Origin: Xylocopa sonorina
Taxonomy: Eukaryota; Arthropoda; Insecta; Hymenoptera; Apidae
Assembly: GCF_050948175.1 (NCBI RefSeq)
Contig: NC_135205.1
Coordinates: 2,951,795 to 3,015,794 of the forward strand
Length of the DNA stretch: 64,000 nucleotides
Direction: 5' to 3'
Part shown: in pieces, positions 1-10,150 of the stretch
How the letters are laid out: every line of letters starts with the position of its first letter
How positions within the stretch are numbered: position 1 is the stretch's first letter
The notes under the pieces: generated by a model
Databases searched by the model: none
What the model saw: the letters and a program-made list of their open reading frames with translations, nothing else
What the model was told of the DNA's origin: nothing
Position numbers and translations under genes: made by a program

Positions 1-124
1 AATTCGTCTGATGTGATGTGCGATCTCGCTTCTCTTTTTTTTATTTATTTTTTTTTTATTTTTCCTAATTTCCACCAGAAACGAAATTGGACCTGGATCA
101 CTGCGAATATAGACGGCGGTTTAC

Positions 125-396
125 CTGTCTATTAGCCTTGATCCTTTTGTAGGTCTCCCATCTTCCTTGAGGCGTGCCATCTGCGGCTGATGGAGCGTGG
201 AGCATGGGCCCGTGGGGATGATCCTGAGGGTGTCCAGCAGGCAGATTCGACCTTGGCACTCGCGATCGTGAGAACGCTGACGATATTTTGTGGAGTTGGT
301 CGAGTTCCTGCGCGAAATGCTGCTCCAAATCCTGCGGCCTCACCGTGACCCCGCATGCTGGACAACAGGACGGATCAGAAGGGAACTTTTTCTTAC
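125..396 (-). CDS. RNF220: Internal exon of an RNF220-type E3 ubiquitin-protein ligase
   Basis: A 272-nt exon read on the minus strand. It opens after an acceptor AG preceded by a pyrimidine-rich tract that includes a long T run (the A run at plus 441-453). It closes at CAG followed by GTAAAC, and the reading frame meets a stop soon after this donor, which supports splicing there. The upstream intron is phase 1 (split Gly codon) and the downstream intron phase 0. The peptide begins GKKKFPSDPSCCPACG and continues VTVRPQDLEQHFAQELDQL, a CxxC...H zinc-binding-like segment. It ends RWETYKRIKANRQ. From memory, vertebrate RNF220 has the same order: a basic KKK patch, CPxC, RPxxLxxH..ELxxL, a variable linker, then RVRANRQ. 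RNF220 is a RING-type ligase acting on nuclear substrates; its RING lies far downstream and would be outside the window. The linker here is rich in Pro, His and Ser. Partial gene: the other exons are not in view. Confidence 0.78.
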
Positions 397-1565
397 CTAC
401 AACACGAAAGCAGGGTACCATTATTAACGACAGTATAGAGAAAAAAAAAAAAACAGTCGATAATCGCGCGTACAATTGTTCTCGCGAACTCGTAACGATC
501 GCTGGTGTGTATTTATCAACGGTGGAATGTTTTCGAAAATTTTACACGTTTGTATATCGACGTTTCGATTCTCGTGCCGTAGGATTCCTTGAGAGGAGCA
601 TTCGTCAAACCAGTTTCGAAAGAACGACGGGATTGAAAAATGTTAGGTTTACAGAAACGATTCCGGATCTTGGGAGTCAAATAAACCTCGTCGAGTGGTT
701 GCACCTGTTACGCCACTTTCCACGTTAACATAAATTTGAACGGAACCTGTTCCAACGGACAAATTATTTACATACCCTGACCGCGTAATAGTTTATTTAC
801 TTAGTCGAGATAAGATGGGGTAAAGATAATATACCATTCGAGCTAATTAGCGAACGTTTAGCTGTAACGTGGCCGCCTGTATTCATTGCTCTAATGGAAC
901 GATCGGGATTTAAATGGTATAGTTAGTAACTAATAGCCATCGAAGCGTCGCCATCGAAACGGCGGACGGACAGGCGAATTTGCGAACGCTTTGCTGGACG
1001 GCGCGTTGGAAAAAAAGAACAGCTGGCAACGAAACGAGCGGAATAATTCTTCAAATAAATCATTAAAATTGTTACAAAACGGGACACGTATCCGCGTTAC
1101 ACACGGCGTCGACGCTTTTTAGATTCATTAATCTGTTTTATTCCAAACGCACCGTGGCACCAATTAAACGGATATAACGAATTACATAAATAAATTAATA
1201 ATTATCAATTAATATTGATCAAACGCCACGGACGGCGGAGATACAAACGTCAACGATTTGAAAAATATCATTTACGCGTCCCTCTTTAAAATATATCATT
1301 CATCCTGTAGAACAGTCAAATTTCATCGACGAACATAAATATATTATCTTTATTGGAAAACATCGAAACGTATGGAAACGCAGAATAGTAACGGATACTC
1401 GAGTTACACATGGGGTTCCCTAAACGAGTCAGTCACAGCATTTCTAACAGCCTGCACACACTACTGAAACACCAACAAACTTCCTGTTACTCATCCAGAC
1501 CAAAATCACGTTCGTCAACGCGATTCAAATTCAACTAGAACAACCCTTGGACCATTGCGCGTTTA
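397..1565. other. Intron of the RNF220-type gene, unique sequence
   Basis: AT-rich sequence with the acceptor pyrimidine tract next to the exon and no repeat structure or coding signal that I can see. The open frames here are shadows of the exon or chance. It ends at the TA dinucleotide flanking the first inverted-repeat element. Confidence 0.5.
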
Positions 1566-1824
1566 CAGTTAACCCTCCTATAAAGCGGTACTCGTAGAAC
1601 GCGGTTTCCATATAACGCGAAGCTGAAATTGCGACAGCCCTCCTATAACGCGGTACTCTTACAGCGCGGTTTCCGTTCAACAGCATCCCATAAGTTCTTT
1701 CCGCGCAGCCTACCAATGACTAGTAACCAGATACGTTTATACATAAAATAATTTTACAAAAGTTTGTCTTGCTTTTGTTGGAAACAGTTTTTTAGTTTAG
1801 TTTTTGTTTCATTTTTTTAATCAT

Positions 1825-2074
1825 GAAGCGGCTGCGCTGCTTTGGTTTGCTGTAAAGATGGAGGAAGAAAGAAGGAAGGAAAAGAGAGGGGAAGAACGTT
1901 TCGTCCTGGGCCTGCTAGTGGACTCATCAGTAAGGCTACCTAGCAGACCCTGCCATAGACGCTGGGATATTAGGGACAGTTCAGAACTTCTATATATTGG
2001 AAAGGATGGGTCATCATCAGGTACTTTCAGGAAAGTGTAAACGGTGCTGTCCCTCTAGTGGCGAGTGCCGCCAC
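1825..2074 (-). mobile_element. 250-bp hammerhead-bearing dispersed repeat (retrozyme/SINE-like)
   Basis: This insert interrupts the inverted-repeat element and is bordered by the 6-bp direct repeat AATCAT (1819-1824 and 2075-2080). The paralogous element near 18350 has a single AATCAT and no insert, so both boundaries are exact. Read on the minus strand it starts GTGGCGGCACTCGCCACTAG. It then carries a hammerhead fold (1894-1963), a pyrimidine-rich tract ending in TTTACAG, and about 25 nt ending CCGCTTC. The same order of blocks occurs at 60.67-60.91 kb and 61.1-61.4 kb on the plus strand. No protein is encoded and no tRNA-type B box was found. Small non-autonomous repeats carrying hammerheads with short target duplications are known as retrozymes; assignment to that class is inference. 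Confidence 0.75.
1894..1963 (-). ncRNA. Hammerhead self-cleaving ribozyme, type III topology
   Basis: In minus-strand order: stem III 5' strand AGCGU, cleavage-site C17 (plus 1958), stem I UAUGGC/GCCUUA (six positions, one U-U mismatch), core CUGAUGA (plus 1924-1930), stem II GUCC/GGAC, core GAA (within plus 1899-1902), and stem III 3' strand ACGUU. All classical conserved positions are present: C3 U4 G5 A6 G8 A9, G12 A13 A14, A15.1-U16.1 and H17. Stem III is five pairs including one G-U. Loop 1 and loop 2 can form 11 consecutive pairs, in line with the loop-loop contacts that active natural hammerheads need. Predicted cleavage lies between plus 1958 and 1957. The open helix is stem III, hence type III. 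Activity itself cannot be shown here. Confidence 0.8.
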
Positions 2075-2261
2075 AATCATTTTTCTTATATGAACTCTTC
2101 AATTCAATAAAAATAATTTATAATTTATCTTGTCTTTTGTATTTATTCGTCTCCATGTAACGCGGTACGAATGATGTGATTTGTACTAAAATCGAAGTTT
2201 CTTATAGTGCGGTTTCCATATAAAGCGGTACGCACTTACCGCGTTATAGGAGGGCTGACTG

Positions 2262-2567
2262 TACTTATTTCTCATTGGTTACAACAAGAGGTATCGTCGT
2301 TTTATTGACGATGGAACATCGATTTTAGTCGAGTTATTTTACTGTACGTGTATGGCGTATAGCACGAAAGTTCGTAACGCGTTTGGTAAAAGAAACGCCT
2401 TGCCTAAACACACGAATGGACCATGACGTTGAGGGTGTCCTCGAGGCTAGTACGAATGGCCTAAGAAAGTATTCTTGTACGAACCTTCGGGTGAGCCAGG
2501 AATAAATACGCCCAGTAAACGTTGAGCAATCGAGTTGTTACTTTATTTTCATCAACATCTTACATTG
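2262..2567. repeat. Spacer shared by both inverted-repeat clusters (LTR-like)
   Basis: About 300 bp that recurs with few changes at 18506-18835, in the same place between a right terminus and a 5'-truncated element. It contains TGTACGTGTATGGCG near its start and, near its end, AATAAATACG followed by a T-rich stretch and CATCTTACA. This order (TG..., AATAAA, ...CA) recalls a solo LTR, but no flanking duplication is visible. It may simply be genomic DNA carried along when the cluster was copied. Confidence 0.45.
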
Positions 2568-2868
2568 GTCTCCATATAACGCGGTACGAAGGATGTGATT
2601 TGCACTAAAATCGAAGTTTCTTATAGCGCGGTTTCCATACAACGCGCTACGAATTAGCCTGGTTTCTACGGTTAAATCCGAGTTTCTTATAGCGCGGTTT
2701 CCATATAACGCGGTACACACCGCGTTATAGGAGGGTTGACTGTATTTATTGGTCTCCATATAACGCGGTACGAATGATGTGATTTGTACTAAAATCGAAG
2801 TTTCTTATAGCGCGGTTTCCATACAACGCGCTACGAATTAGTCTGGTTTTTACGGTTAAATCCGAGTT
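2568..2868. mobile_element. Two 5'-truncated TIR elements in tandem
   Basis: The first fragment (2568-2742) starts inside the element at TTGGTCTCCATATAACGCG and ends with the proper right terminus GGAGGGTTGACTG followed by TA. The second (2745-2868) begins with the same internal sequence and breaks off after AAATCCGAGTT without a terminus. Both belong to the family at 1566-2261. Confidence 0.65.
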
Positions 2869-4628
2869 AATTAAAGTAATATCCAAATGGAATATCCCAG
2901 GCGAACTATGTGCCGCGTTATTGTAAACTCTATAGTTAGCCTCGATTCCATAGTTTCGTTCGCGGCCAGACAAAGGGTTTACGTAAGCCTCAACAATCGA
3001 GCGACGCGTTCGCCAACGATGGCCAATCAGATGGATTTCCGTAAGTAAGAATCGTGAGTTACTGGCGACACGAGGAATCTTGTTTCAGGAAGCTACCGTG
3101 TGCCAGCGCAGCCTCTGCTGTCGTTTATTTGTAGAGTGGCAACTGGCTATTCTTGAGCCGTTTAACATATCCCGGATTGGTCCCTCCACCCTCTCCTCGA
3201 TTCGTATCCCGCCTCTTCTTCCCGGGTCTACGCTCCTTCTCCTTCTTGCCCTTTTCAATTAGGTACGCTCGCAAATTTATGTCTCGCGCGCCCCTTTCCA
3301 CGGGCACTCGATATTCCGTTTTCCGTTCCTTATTGAAAGAGACACCTTCTGTTCCCTTGGCAGCGAGGATACGACTTCGATTGGAAATAATCGCGATGCA
3401 AAATACCAGCGAGTACGTTCCGCTCTGCCACCGTTTCATAACTCGCGACGAGGATCCTCGCGCCCTTGGTTATTGCGTCGTTCTCCGATCGGTTAATGGA
3501 ATATTGCCACGCTCGACTGCCTCTAATTTACGGAGAAAAAATAACAGAGGGTTTGCTATATAAATGTCCGAGTTAATCAACGAAAACCGTACGCGTGGAC
3601 TGTGCGCGCCGCTCGAAATTTATCGCCACGAGAAAGTAAACAATCTCGCATCAGAGGCAATTCTTGCGCCAAGCGGAGTTTAATGAAAGCGGTATAACAT
3701 CGGAGATAATCAGTTAAAACTCGATAAGGGAAATTGATGAACGGATCCGATAAAACGGCGCCGGACCCCTTTCGTAATCTTTGGAATTACAAGACAACCT
3801 CGGGTAGCGCGAGAACTCGTTCGCTGGCTCGTATAATCTTATCGATATCGTCATCAAAACCCTGGAAAATGGTCAAGAGATGCGATTCCCGTTTACGAAG
3901 TTCCGTCTGCTGACATAATTAACGGAAGCGGCACCGGTTGGGGTTCCAAATGAATGGAAAAAAGTGAAGAAAATGGGGTAAGGCGCTCGATGGTTAAACC
4001 GCAAGGGCCTTCCTCAGATCGTCCTTATCGTTCATCTGTAATGTTCATTTCCACGACGCGCCCTATCTTCTTCTTTTCTTTTCTCTTTCTCTCTGTGTAC
4101 AACAACCGTGCAATCTACAGTCGCCATACCATCCCATATAAATAATACTTTCTACTCGCGTCGCGTATTGAAAATCCCAATGTTCGAAGTTTCTAACGGT
4201 TCGTCTATTTGCATATCGCAGCTCGTTTAATTTGGATGAGACGACGCTATCGCAGTGCACGTTACGCGGGCAAAAGTTCACCGTTCCAGATCTCGACTTC
4301 TCGACTTCTTTCATTCTTTTTAGACGCGTTCCCTGGCCTTTCGTAACAGCCGTCGTCTGCCTTCCGCCGTTCCTCGCCCCACCCCTCGTCCCCAACGAAA
4401 CGACAATGGTGCCTGCACCCTTCCACGCGCGGCTATCTCCAGCGACCTTCACCATAACCACGCTATCATTTACACTTTAAAACGGCTACGGAAGATAGAG
4501 TGGTTGCGTATCTTTAATTAAAAGAGACGACTACTTAGAGGCGGCGAAATAAAGAGATTCTTCCGCGTCGTGCGCTGGGAGGGTGTCGCGTTATTAAAAC
4601 TGCTCGCTCCTCCAACAGAGCATCGAAA
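2869..4628. other. Unique stretch, no gene seen
   Basis: Mixed-composition sequence with CpG-rich, pyrimidine-rich blocks near 3180-3250 and 4300-4450. The overlapping frames at 3125-3563 and 4063-4461 lie on both strands, show no recognisable motif and have no splice or start context worth calling. Confidence 0.4.
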
Positions 4629-5120
4629 CGAATTCGCGTTTCTTTCTGTCTTACGTTCGAAATTGCTGTCTTCATCCTACGATCAAATGCACTCGCAGAT
4701 ATATTACAAATTCTGCGAGAGTTTGGATGAAACGCGACGAACGAGTCAGTGTTCGTGGTTAACATTGTAGATGTTTCTTAACCGCAATAGCCGAATTCGC
4801 GTTTCTTTCTATCTTACGTTCGAAATTGCTGTCTTTATCTTACGATCGAATGCATTCGCAGATATATTACAAATTCTGCGAGAGTTTGGATGAAACGCGA
4901 TGTGCAAACGGGTCAGTGTTCGTGGTTAACATTGTAGATGTTTCTTAACCGCAATAGCCGAATTCGCGTTTTTTTCTATCTTACGTTCGAAATTGCTGTC
5001 TTCATCTTACAATCGAATGCATTCGCAGATATATTACAAATTCTGCGAGAGTTTGGATGAAACGCGACGAACGAGTCAGTGTTCGTGGTTAACATTGTAG
5101 ATGTTTCTTAACCGCAATAG
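4629..5120. repeat. Tandem array A: 163-167 bp x 3
   Basis: The landmark CGAATTCGCG recurs at 4629, 4792 and 4959. The middle unit is 4 bp longer because of a TGTGCAAACG variant. Each unit ends TTAACCGCAATAG. Confidence 0.9.
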
Positions 5121-5540
5121 CGGGTAGAATTCCGACGTTTCAAGATCGCACGTTAATTCTCTGACGTTCCTGTCAGAAGGGATCGCTGGTAATTTTTTTT
5201 ATGCTGGCTGCGTGTACAGATTTCGCGCGAATGAGTCCCGAGCGGCGCGCTCATGAAAGATGCAAGAAAGAAGGATGCTCGATACGTATGTCGTTGAAAT
5301 ACAAGCTGCAGGTAATTAGCTCGGAACTCGTGCAGTATTTACGGCCATTTAATCCGGATAGAGCAATTAGTATATATCGATGGTGCCAGGTTGGTGGTTA
5401 CAGATGTAGGATAGGCCCCTACCTACCACGTATAATCCGGTTTTAATTAAATAACCGAGTCTCTCTTTCCCGCTTCCACTGCCCTCTCCTTCTTTCGCTC
5501 TCGCCCTTTCACTTTCAGCGTCCCTCTACCTTCTCCTTCC

Positions 5541-6372
5541 GCGCGATTTTCGCTAAGCGCGCCTCGATTCCCAGCGAAATTTCGATTTTCGTTCGCAGTC
5601 GAAATAGAAACGAGTTATGTTTCGATTTGAGTAAGATCAATCGAGCAAAAGAAGTTTGAGTAATCGCGTTTAGGCGTACAAAAAGATCGCAACGCGTGAT
5701 TATCGAGTCGAGTAGCAAAAAATAAATCGCACGTCCTTCTACCATTCGATGCACGCGATTTTCGCTAAGCGCGCCTCGATTTCCAGCGAAATTTTGATTT
5801 TCGTTCGCCATCGAAATAGAAACGAGTTATGTTTCGATTTGAATAAGATCAATCGAGCAAAAGAAGTTTGAGTAATCGCGTTTAGGCGTACAAAACGATC
5901 GCAACGCGTGATTATCGAGTCGAGTAGCAAAAAATAAATCGCACGTCCTTCTACCATTCGATGCACGCGATTTTCGCTAAGCGCGCCTCGATTCTCTGCG
6001 AAATTTCGATTTTCGTTCCCCATCGAAATAGAAACGAGTTATGTTTCGATTTGAGTAAGATCAATCGAGCAAAAGAAGTTTGAGTAATCGCGTTTAGGCG
6101 TACAAAACGATCGCAACGCGTGATTATCGAGTCGAGTATCAAAAAAATAAATCGCACGCCCTTCTACCATTCGATGCACGCGATTTTCAGCAAAATTTCG
6201 ATTTTCGTTCGCCATCGAAATAGAAACGAGTCGAGTTTCGATTTGAGTGAGATCAATCGAGCAAAAGAAGTTTGAGTAATCGCGTTTAGGCGTACAAAAC
6301 GATCGCAACGCGTGATTATCGAGTCGAGTATCAAAAAAATAAATCGCACGCCCTTCCACCATTCGATGCACG
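5541..6372. repeat. Tandem array B: 212 bp x 4
   Basis: GCGATTTTC recurs at 5543, 5755, 5967 and 6180. The first three periods are 212-213 bp. The fourth unit is about 192 bp, having lost the GCTAAGCGCGCCTCG segment. The minus-strand frames through it are repeat-generated. Confidence 0.92.
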
Positions 6373-6736
6373 CGTCGCTGGAAAGAGAGTCGAAGTTTAA
6401 ATCGGCGGTGAGTGCGGTGAAACATATCGTTCGGCATAGCTCGTTGGCCAGAAAGGGTTGTCGGTGGTTTCGCGCCACGGCGTTACCATCACCGATTCCC
6501 TCAGGCATTTAACCGCAACTGTTGTCTCGATTGGCTGGGTTACTGCCCCTGGATACACGTCGCCACGACCAGCCATCCTTTACCACTCGCGATAACCTTC
6601 TTTCGCTAATCTCTCCAACGCGTTCGCCACCCTTGTTCCTACGATATCACGCTCGTTACTCTTCAGCGGCATTTCTCAGCTTTATGTCCCCATCGTCGAA
6701 CAGATTTCGCGAGTTTTCTCCCAAAATCGGTAAATC
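6373..6736. other. Short unique spacer between arrays B and C
   Basis: About 360 bp of CpG-containing sequence with no repeat units and no convincing coding signal. Confidence 0.4.
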
Positions 6737-8007
6737 TTCGTTATAGAAAGACCCAATACCTACATCACGATTTAAGTTCCACATTTATTTCATTTCGTGA
6801 TACATCTTTACTTGGTATGATTCTATTTCCTTGTTTCTGGTCACATGCTCTGATTAGTCGTATTGCAAAATTTGGAATTCAGTTACTACGAGTTATAAAT
6901 TGAGGCTGTTGCATTAATTAAATGATTCTTAACCACCAGGTTTCATCGTTCCACATGAGCAGCGTGGTCTCCACAGTTTTAAAATGCCTTCTTCGCTACA
7001 GAAACATCCAATACCTACATCACGAGTTAAGTTCCACATTTATTTCATTTCGTGATACATCTTTACTTGGTACGCTTCTATTTTGTTGTCTCTGGTCACA
7101 TGCTCTGATTAGTCGTATTGCAAAATTTGGAATTCAGTTACTACAAGTTATAAATTGAGGCTGTTGCATTAATTAAATGATTCTTAACCACCAGGTTTCA
7201 TCGTTCCACCTGAGCAGCGTGGCCTCCACAGTTTTAAAATGCCTTCTTCGCTACAGAAACATCCAATACCTACATCACGATTTAAGTTCCACATTTATTT
7301 CATTTCGTGATACATCTTTACTTGGTATGATTCTATTTCCTTGTTTCTGATCACGTGCTCTGATTAGTCGTATTGCAAAATTTGGAATTCAGTTACTACA
7401 AGTTATAAATTGAGGCTGTTGCATTAATTAAATGATTCTTAACCACCAGGTTTCATCGTTCCACCTGAGCAGCGTGGCCTCCACAGTTTTAAAATGCCTT
7501 CTTCGCTATAGAAACATCCAATACCTACATCACGATTTAAGTTCCACATTTATTTCATTTCGTGATACATCTCTACTTGGTACGCTTCTATTTTGTTGTC
7601 TCTGGTCACATGCTCTGATTAGTCGTATTGTAAAATTTGGAATTCAGTTACTACAAGTTATAAATTGAGGCTGTTGCATTAATTAAATGATTCTTAACCA
7701 CCAGGTTTCATCGTTCCACCTGAGCAGCGTGGCCTCCACAGTTTTAATATGCCTTCTTCGCTATAGAAACATCCAATACCTACATCACGATTTAAGTTCC
7801 ACATTTATTTCATTTCGTGATACATCTTTACTTGGTACGCTTCTATTTTGTTGTCTCTGGTCACATGCTCTGATTAGTCGTATTGTAAAATTTGGAATTC
7901 AGTTACTACGAGTTATAAATTGAGGCTGTTGCATTAATTAAATGATTCTTAACCACCAGGTTTCATCGTTCCACCTGAGCAGCGTGGCCTCCACAGTTTT
8001 AATATGC
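6737..8007. repeat. Tandem array C: exactly 255 bp x 5
   Basis: ATGATTCTTAACCACCAGG recurs at 6922, 7177, 7432, 7687 and 7942, an exact 255-bp step with only scattered substitutions. The first unit is 5'-truncated and the last breaks off at GTTTTAATATGCC. Because 255 is divisible by three, most units show the same 78-codon frame, which is not evidence of coding. Confidence 0.95.
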
Positions 8008-9030
8008 CGGTTTGTACGATCGCAACCTGTCGTCTCAGGTAAACTCGACTCGCCAAGAAAGAAACTAAATGCACACCGCAGGATGCCCACCATCAAAGAG
8101 TCGATACACCGCGACGTTACCACCCATCTGCGTTTAGATGTTCCACGAACGCGGAACGTTCTATGACAAAATTACGCTCACTGTATCTATTTCACGCCGC
8201 GTGTTTTATTATACAAGGTGTCCTTTGCGTCGTACATTATTCCTGACGATCGAACTGTATTTCGAGCAGTCGCAAAACGTAGCAGATTCGAATTTATCGG
8301 GGTGAACGAGTTTATCCTGTAAGAATTGCGAAAATAGATCTGTCTATAGAGTATGCCGCGTAGCGGGTTTTTAGATTTACTTTCTCGATGTTGTTACAAC
8401 ATCAAAGTAAATATTCGACGATAAATTAGCGGATACGATCTCGAAACGCTCGAGTTGCAAGTTTGACGGGCACTTTGCAACATTCTACGACGGCGTGCCC
8501 TTCGTAAAATGCAAAATATCGCGGTGCAGCTGCCGTACCAAACGTTCACCTTAAACTTTTCCTTAAAAAAAAAAAGGAGAGAAAATGAAAGCAAAAAAAG
8601 GTGGTCGAATGTTTGCATTCGTTCGCCAATTTCGCTCGCTAATGTTTGATCGCCGTGCTTGTTAAGGATATCTTCCTGTAGCGTACGATAACAATGTTTC
8701 TTAAAGTTCGTATTTGCTGATGAGGCTCATGATTGTTTGCGAACGACGCGTATTTACATGTTTTAAGAGAACTGGTTCCGTTGAACCGGCGAGCGTGGAA
8801 CGTGGACCGTGCCAATCAACGTTGGCCGCATTAGCAACAAGGTAAAATATACTTCGAAGATCGCCAGTAAAATCCGCTAATTTAAAGTCAGCTCCTAATT
8901 TAAGTCAGACTGAGTTCGTCCCCCTGACTTTTGTACGCTGAATTTCATTAAACGTTACGTGTACTACACTGTTCACTTTATTAGAGAAAGACTCTTCTAC
9001 CGCAGGAGTTCATTAAAAGAAACTGCTTGA
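8008..9030. other. Unique stretch, no gene seen
   Basis: CpG-containing AT-rich sequence with an A run near 8564-8574. A CTGATGAGG at about 8717 lacks hammerhead partners. Confidence 0.4.
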
Positions 9031-9955
9031 TTTCGTTTCAGGGTACGACACACGGAATAATTCGGATCCAAAAAATAACCACATGAAGACACGCGTAGTT
9101 GATAATTACAATTTTCCAAATTGAAGAAGAAATTCTATGCCAGCTACAAACAGGTTAGAATTCGACGCAAGGTCGTCGCTTGGTTTCGTTTCAGGGTACG
9201 ACACACAAAATAATTCATATTCAAAAAGTACCCACGTGAAGACACGCGTAGTTGATCATTTGAATTTTCCAAATTGAAGAAGAAATTCTATGGCAGCTAC
9301 AAACAGGTTAGAATACGACGCAAAGTTGACGCTTGGTTTCGTTTTAGGGTACGACACACGGAATAATTCATATTTAAAAAGTAACCACGTGAAGACACGC
9401 TTAGTTGATCATTTAAATTTTCCAAATTGAAGAAGAAATGCTATGGCAGCTACAAACAGGTTAGAATTCGACGCAAAGTTGACGCTTGGTTTCGTTTCAA
9501 GGTACGACACACGGAATAATTCGTATTCAAAAAGTGGTCACGTGAAGACATGCGTAGTTGATCATTTAAATTTTCCAAATTGAAGAAGAAATGCTGTGGC
9601 AGCTACAAACAGGTTAGAATACGACGCAAAGTTGACGCTTGGTTTCGTTTCAGGGTACGACACACAAAATAATTCATATTCAAAAAGTACCCACGTGAAG
9701 ACACGCGTAGTTGATCATTTAAATTTTCCAGATTGAAGAAGAAATTCTATGGCAGCAACAAATAGGTTAGAATACGACACGAAGACACGCGTAGTTGATC
9801 ATTAGAATTTTCCAGATTGAAGAAGAAATTCTATAGCAGCAACAAATAGGTTAGAATACGACACGAAGACACGCGTAGTTGATCATTTGAATTTTCCAGA
9901 TTGAAGAAGAAATTCTGTGGCAGCAACAAATAGGTTAGAATACGACGCAAGCGAC
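9031..9955. repeat. Tandem array D: 153 bp x 5, then 84-bp shortened units
   Basis: GGTACGACACAC recurs every 153 bp (9041, 9194, 9347, about 9500, 9653). From 9697 the landmark GAAGACACGCG steps by 84 bp (9697, 9781, 9865). The short unit equals the long one minus 69 bp, joined at the short repeat ACGACAC. Confidence 0.93.
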
Positions 9956-9982
9956 ACCTACGTGGCGAACTTTACGATCCAC

Positions 9983-10150
9983 TTAAATCATCAGGAGGGG
10001 GAAAGTGGATCGACTAGCGATACCTCGAATACGAAGCGCAGCAATAATTATTATTGATACGTATCGGCAGAACGCGAAGACAACGGGAACACGCGAATGA
10101 ATGGTACGAACAAGAAGAGCCGCAAGAAGCACAAGTGCGGTGATGTTCAT
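9983..10150 (-). CDS. Possible small ORF with signal-peptide-like N-terminus
   Basis: A 55-codon minus-strand frame starting at plus 10150, with context CAAGATGA. It begins MNITALVLLAALLVRTIHSR, which has the layout of a secretory signal: short polar start, hydrophobic core, polar end. The remainder (VPVVFAFCRY...) has a second hydrophobic stretch and no family motif that I know. There is no clear donor site, so it is not obviously a first exon. It could equally be chance in AT-rich DNA. Confidence 0.15.
   Translation of the reverse strand: MNITALVLLAALLVRTIHSRVPVVFAFCRYVSIIIIAALRIRGIASRSTFPLLMI

Larger units (their letters stand above)
1566..2261. mobile_element. TA-flanked inverted-repeat element (pogo/Tigger-like MITE), copy 1
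   Basis: The left end starts CAGTTAACCCTCCTATAA and the right end is the reverse complement of CAGTCAGCCCTCCTATAACG. Each end is bordered by TA (1564-1565 and 2262-2263), as expected for TA target duplication by the Tc1/mariner superfamily. A CAGT start with TA duplication is typical of the pogo/Tigger branch; that placement is inference. No transposase frame remains. Subterminal motifs of the type CGCGGTTTCCATATAACGCG recur inside. A second, damaged end-like sequence lies at about 1634. The element is interrupted by the hammerhead repeat at 1825-2074, so its own length is about 440 bp. Confidence 0.75.

Noticed and set aside
1894..1963. Type I reading of the hammerhead
   Set aside because: No short stem III hairpin ending in a UH cleavage triplet follows GAAACGTTC; the upstream GCGTC fits only the type III layout.
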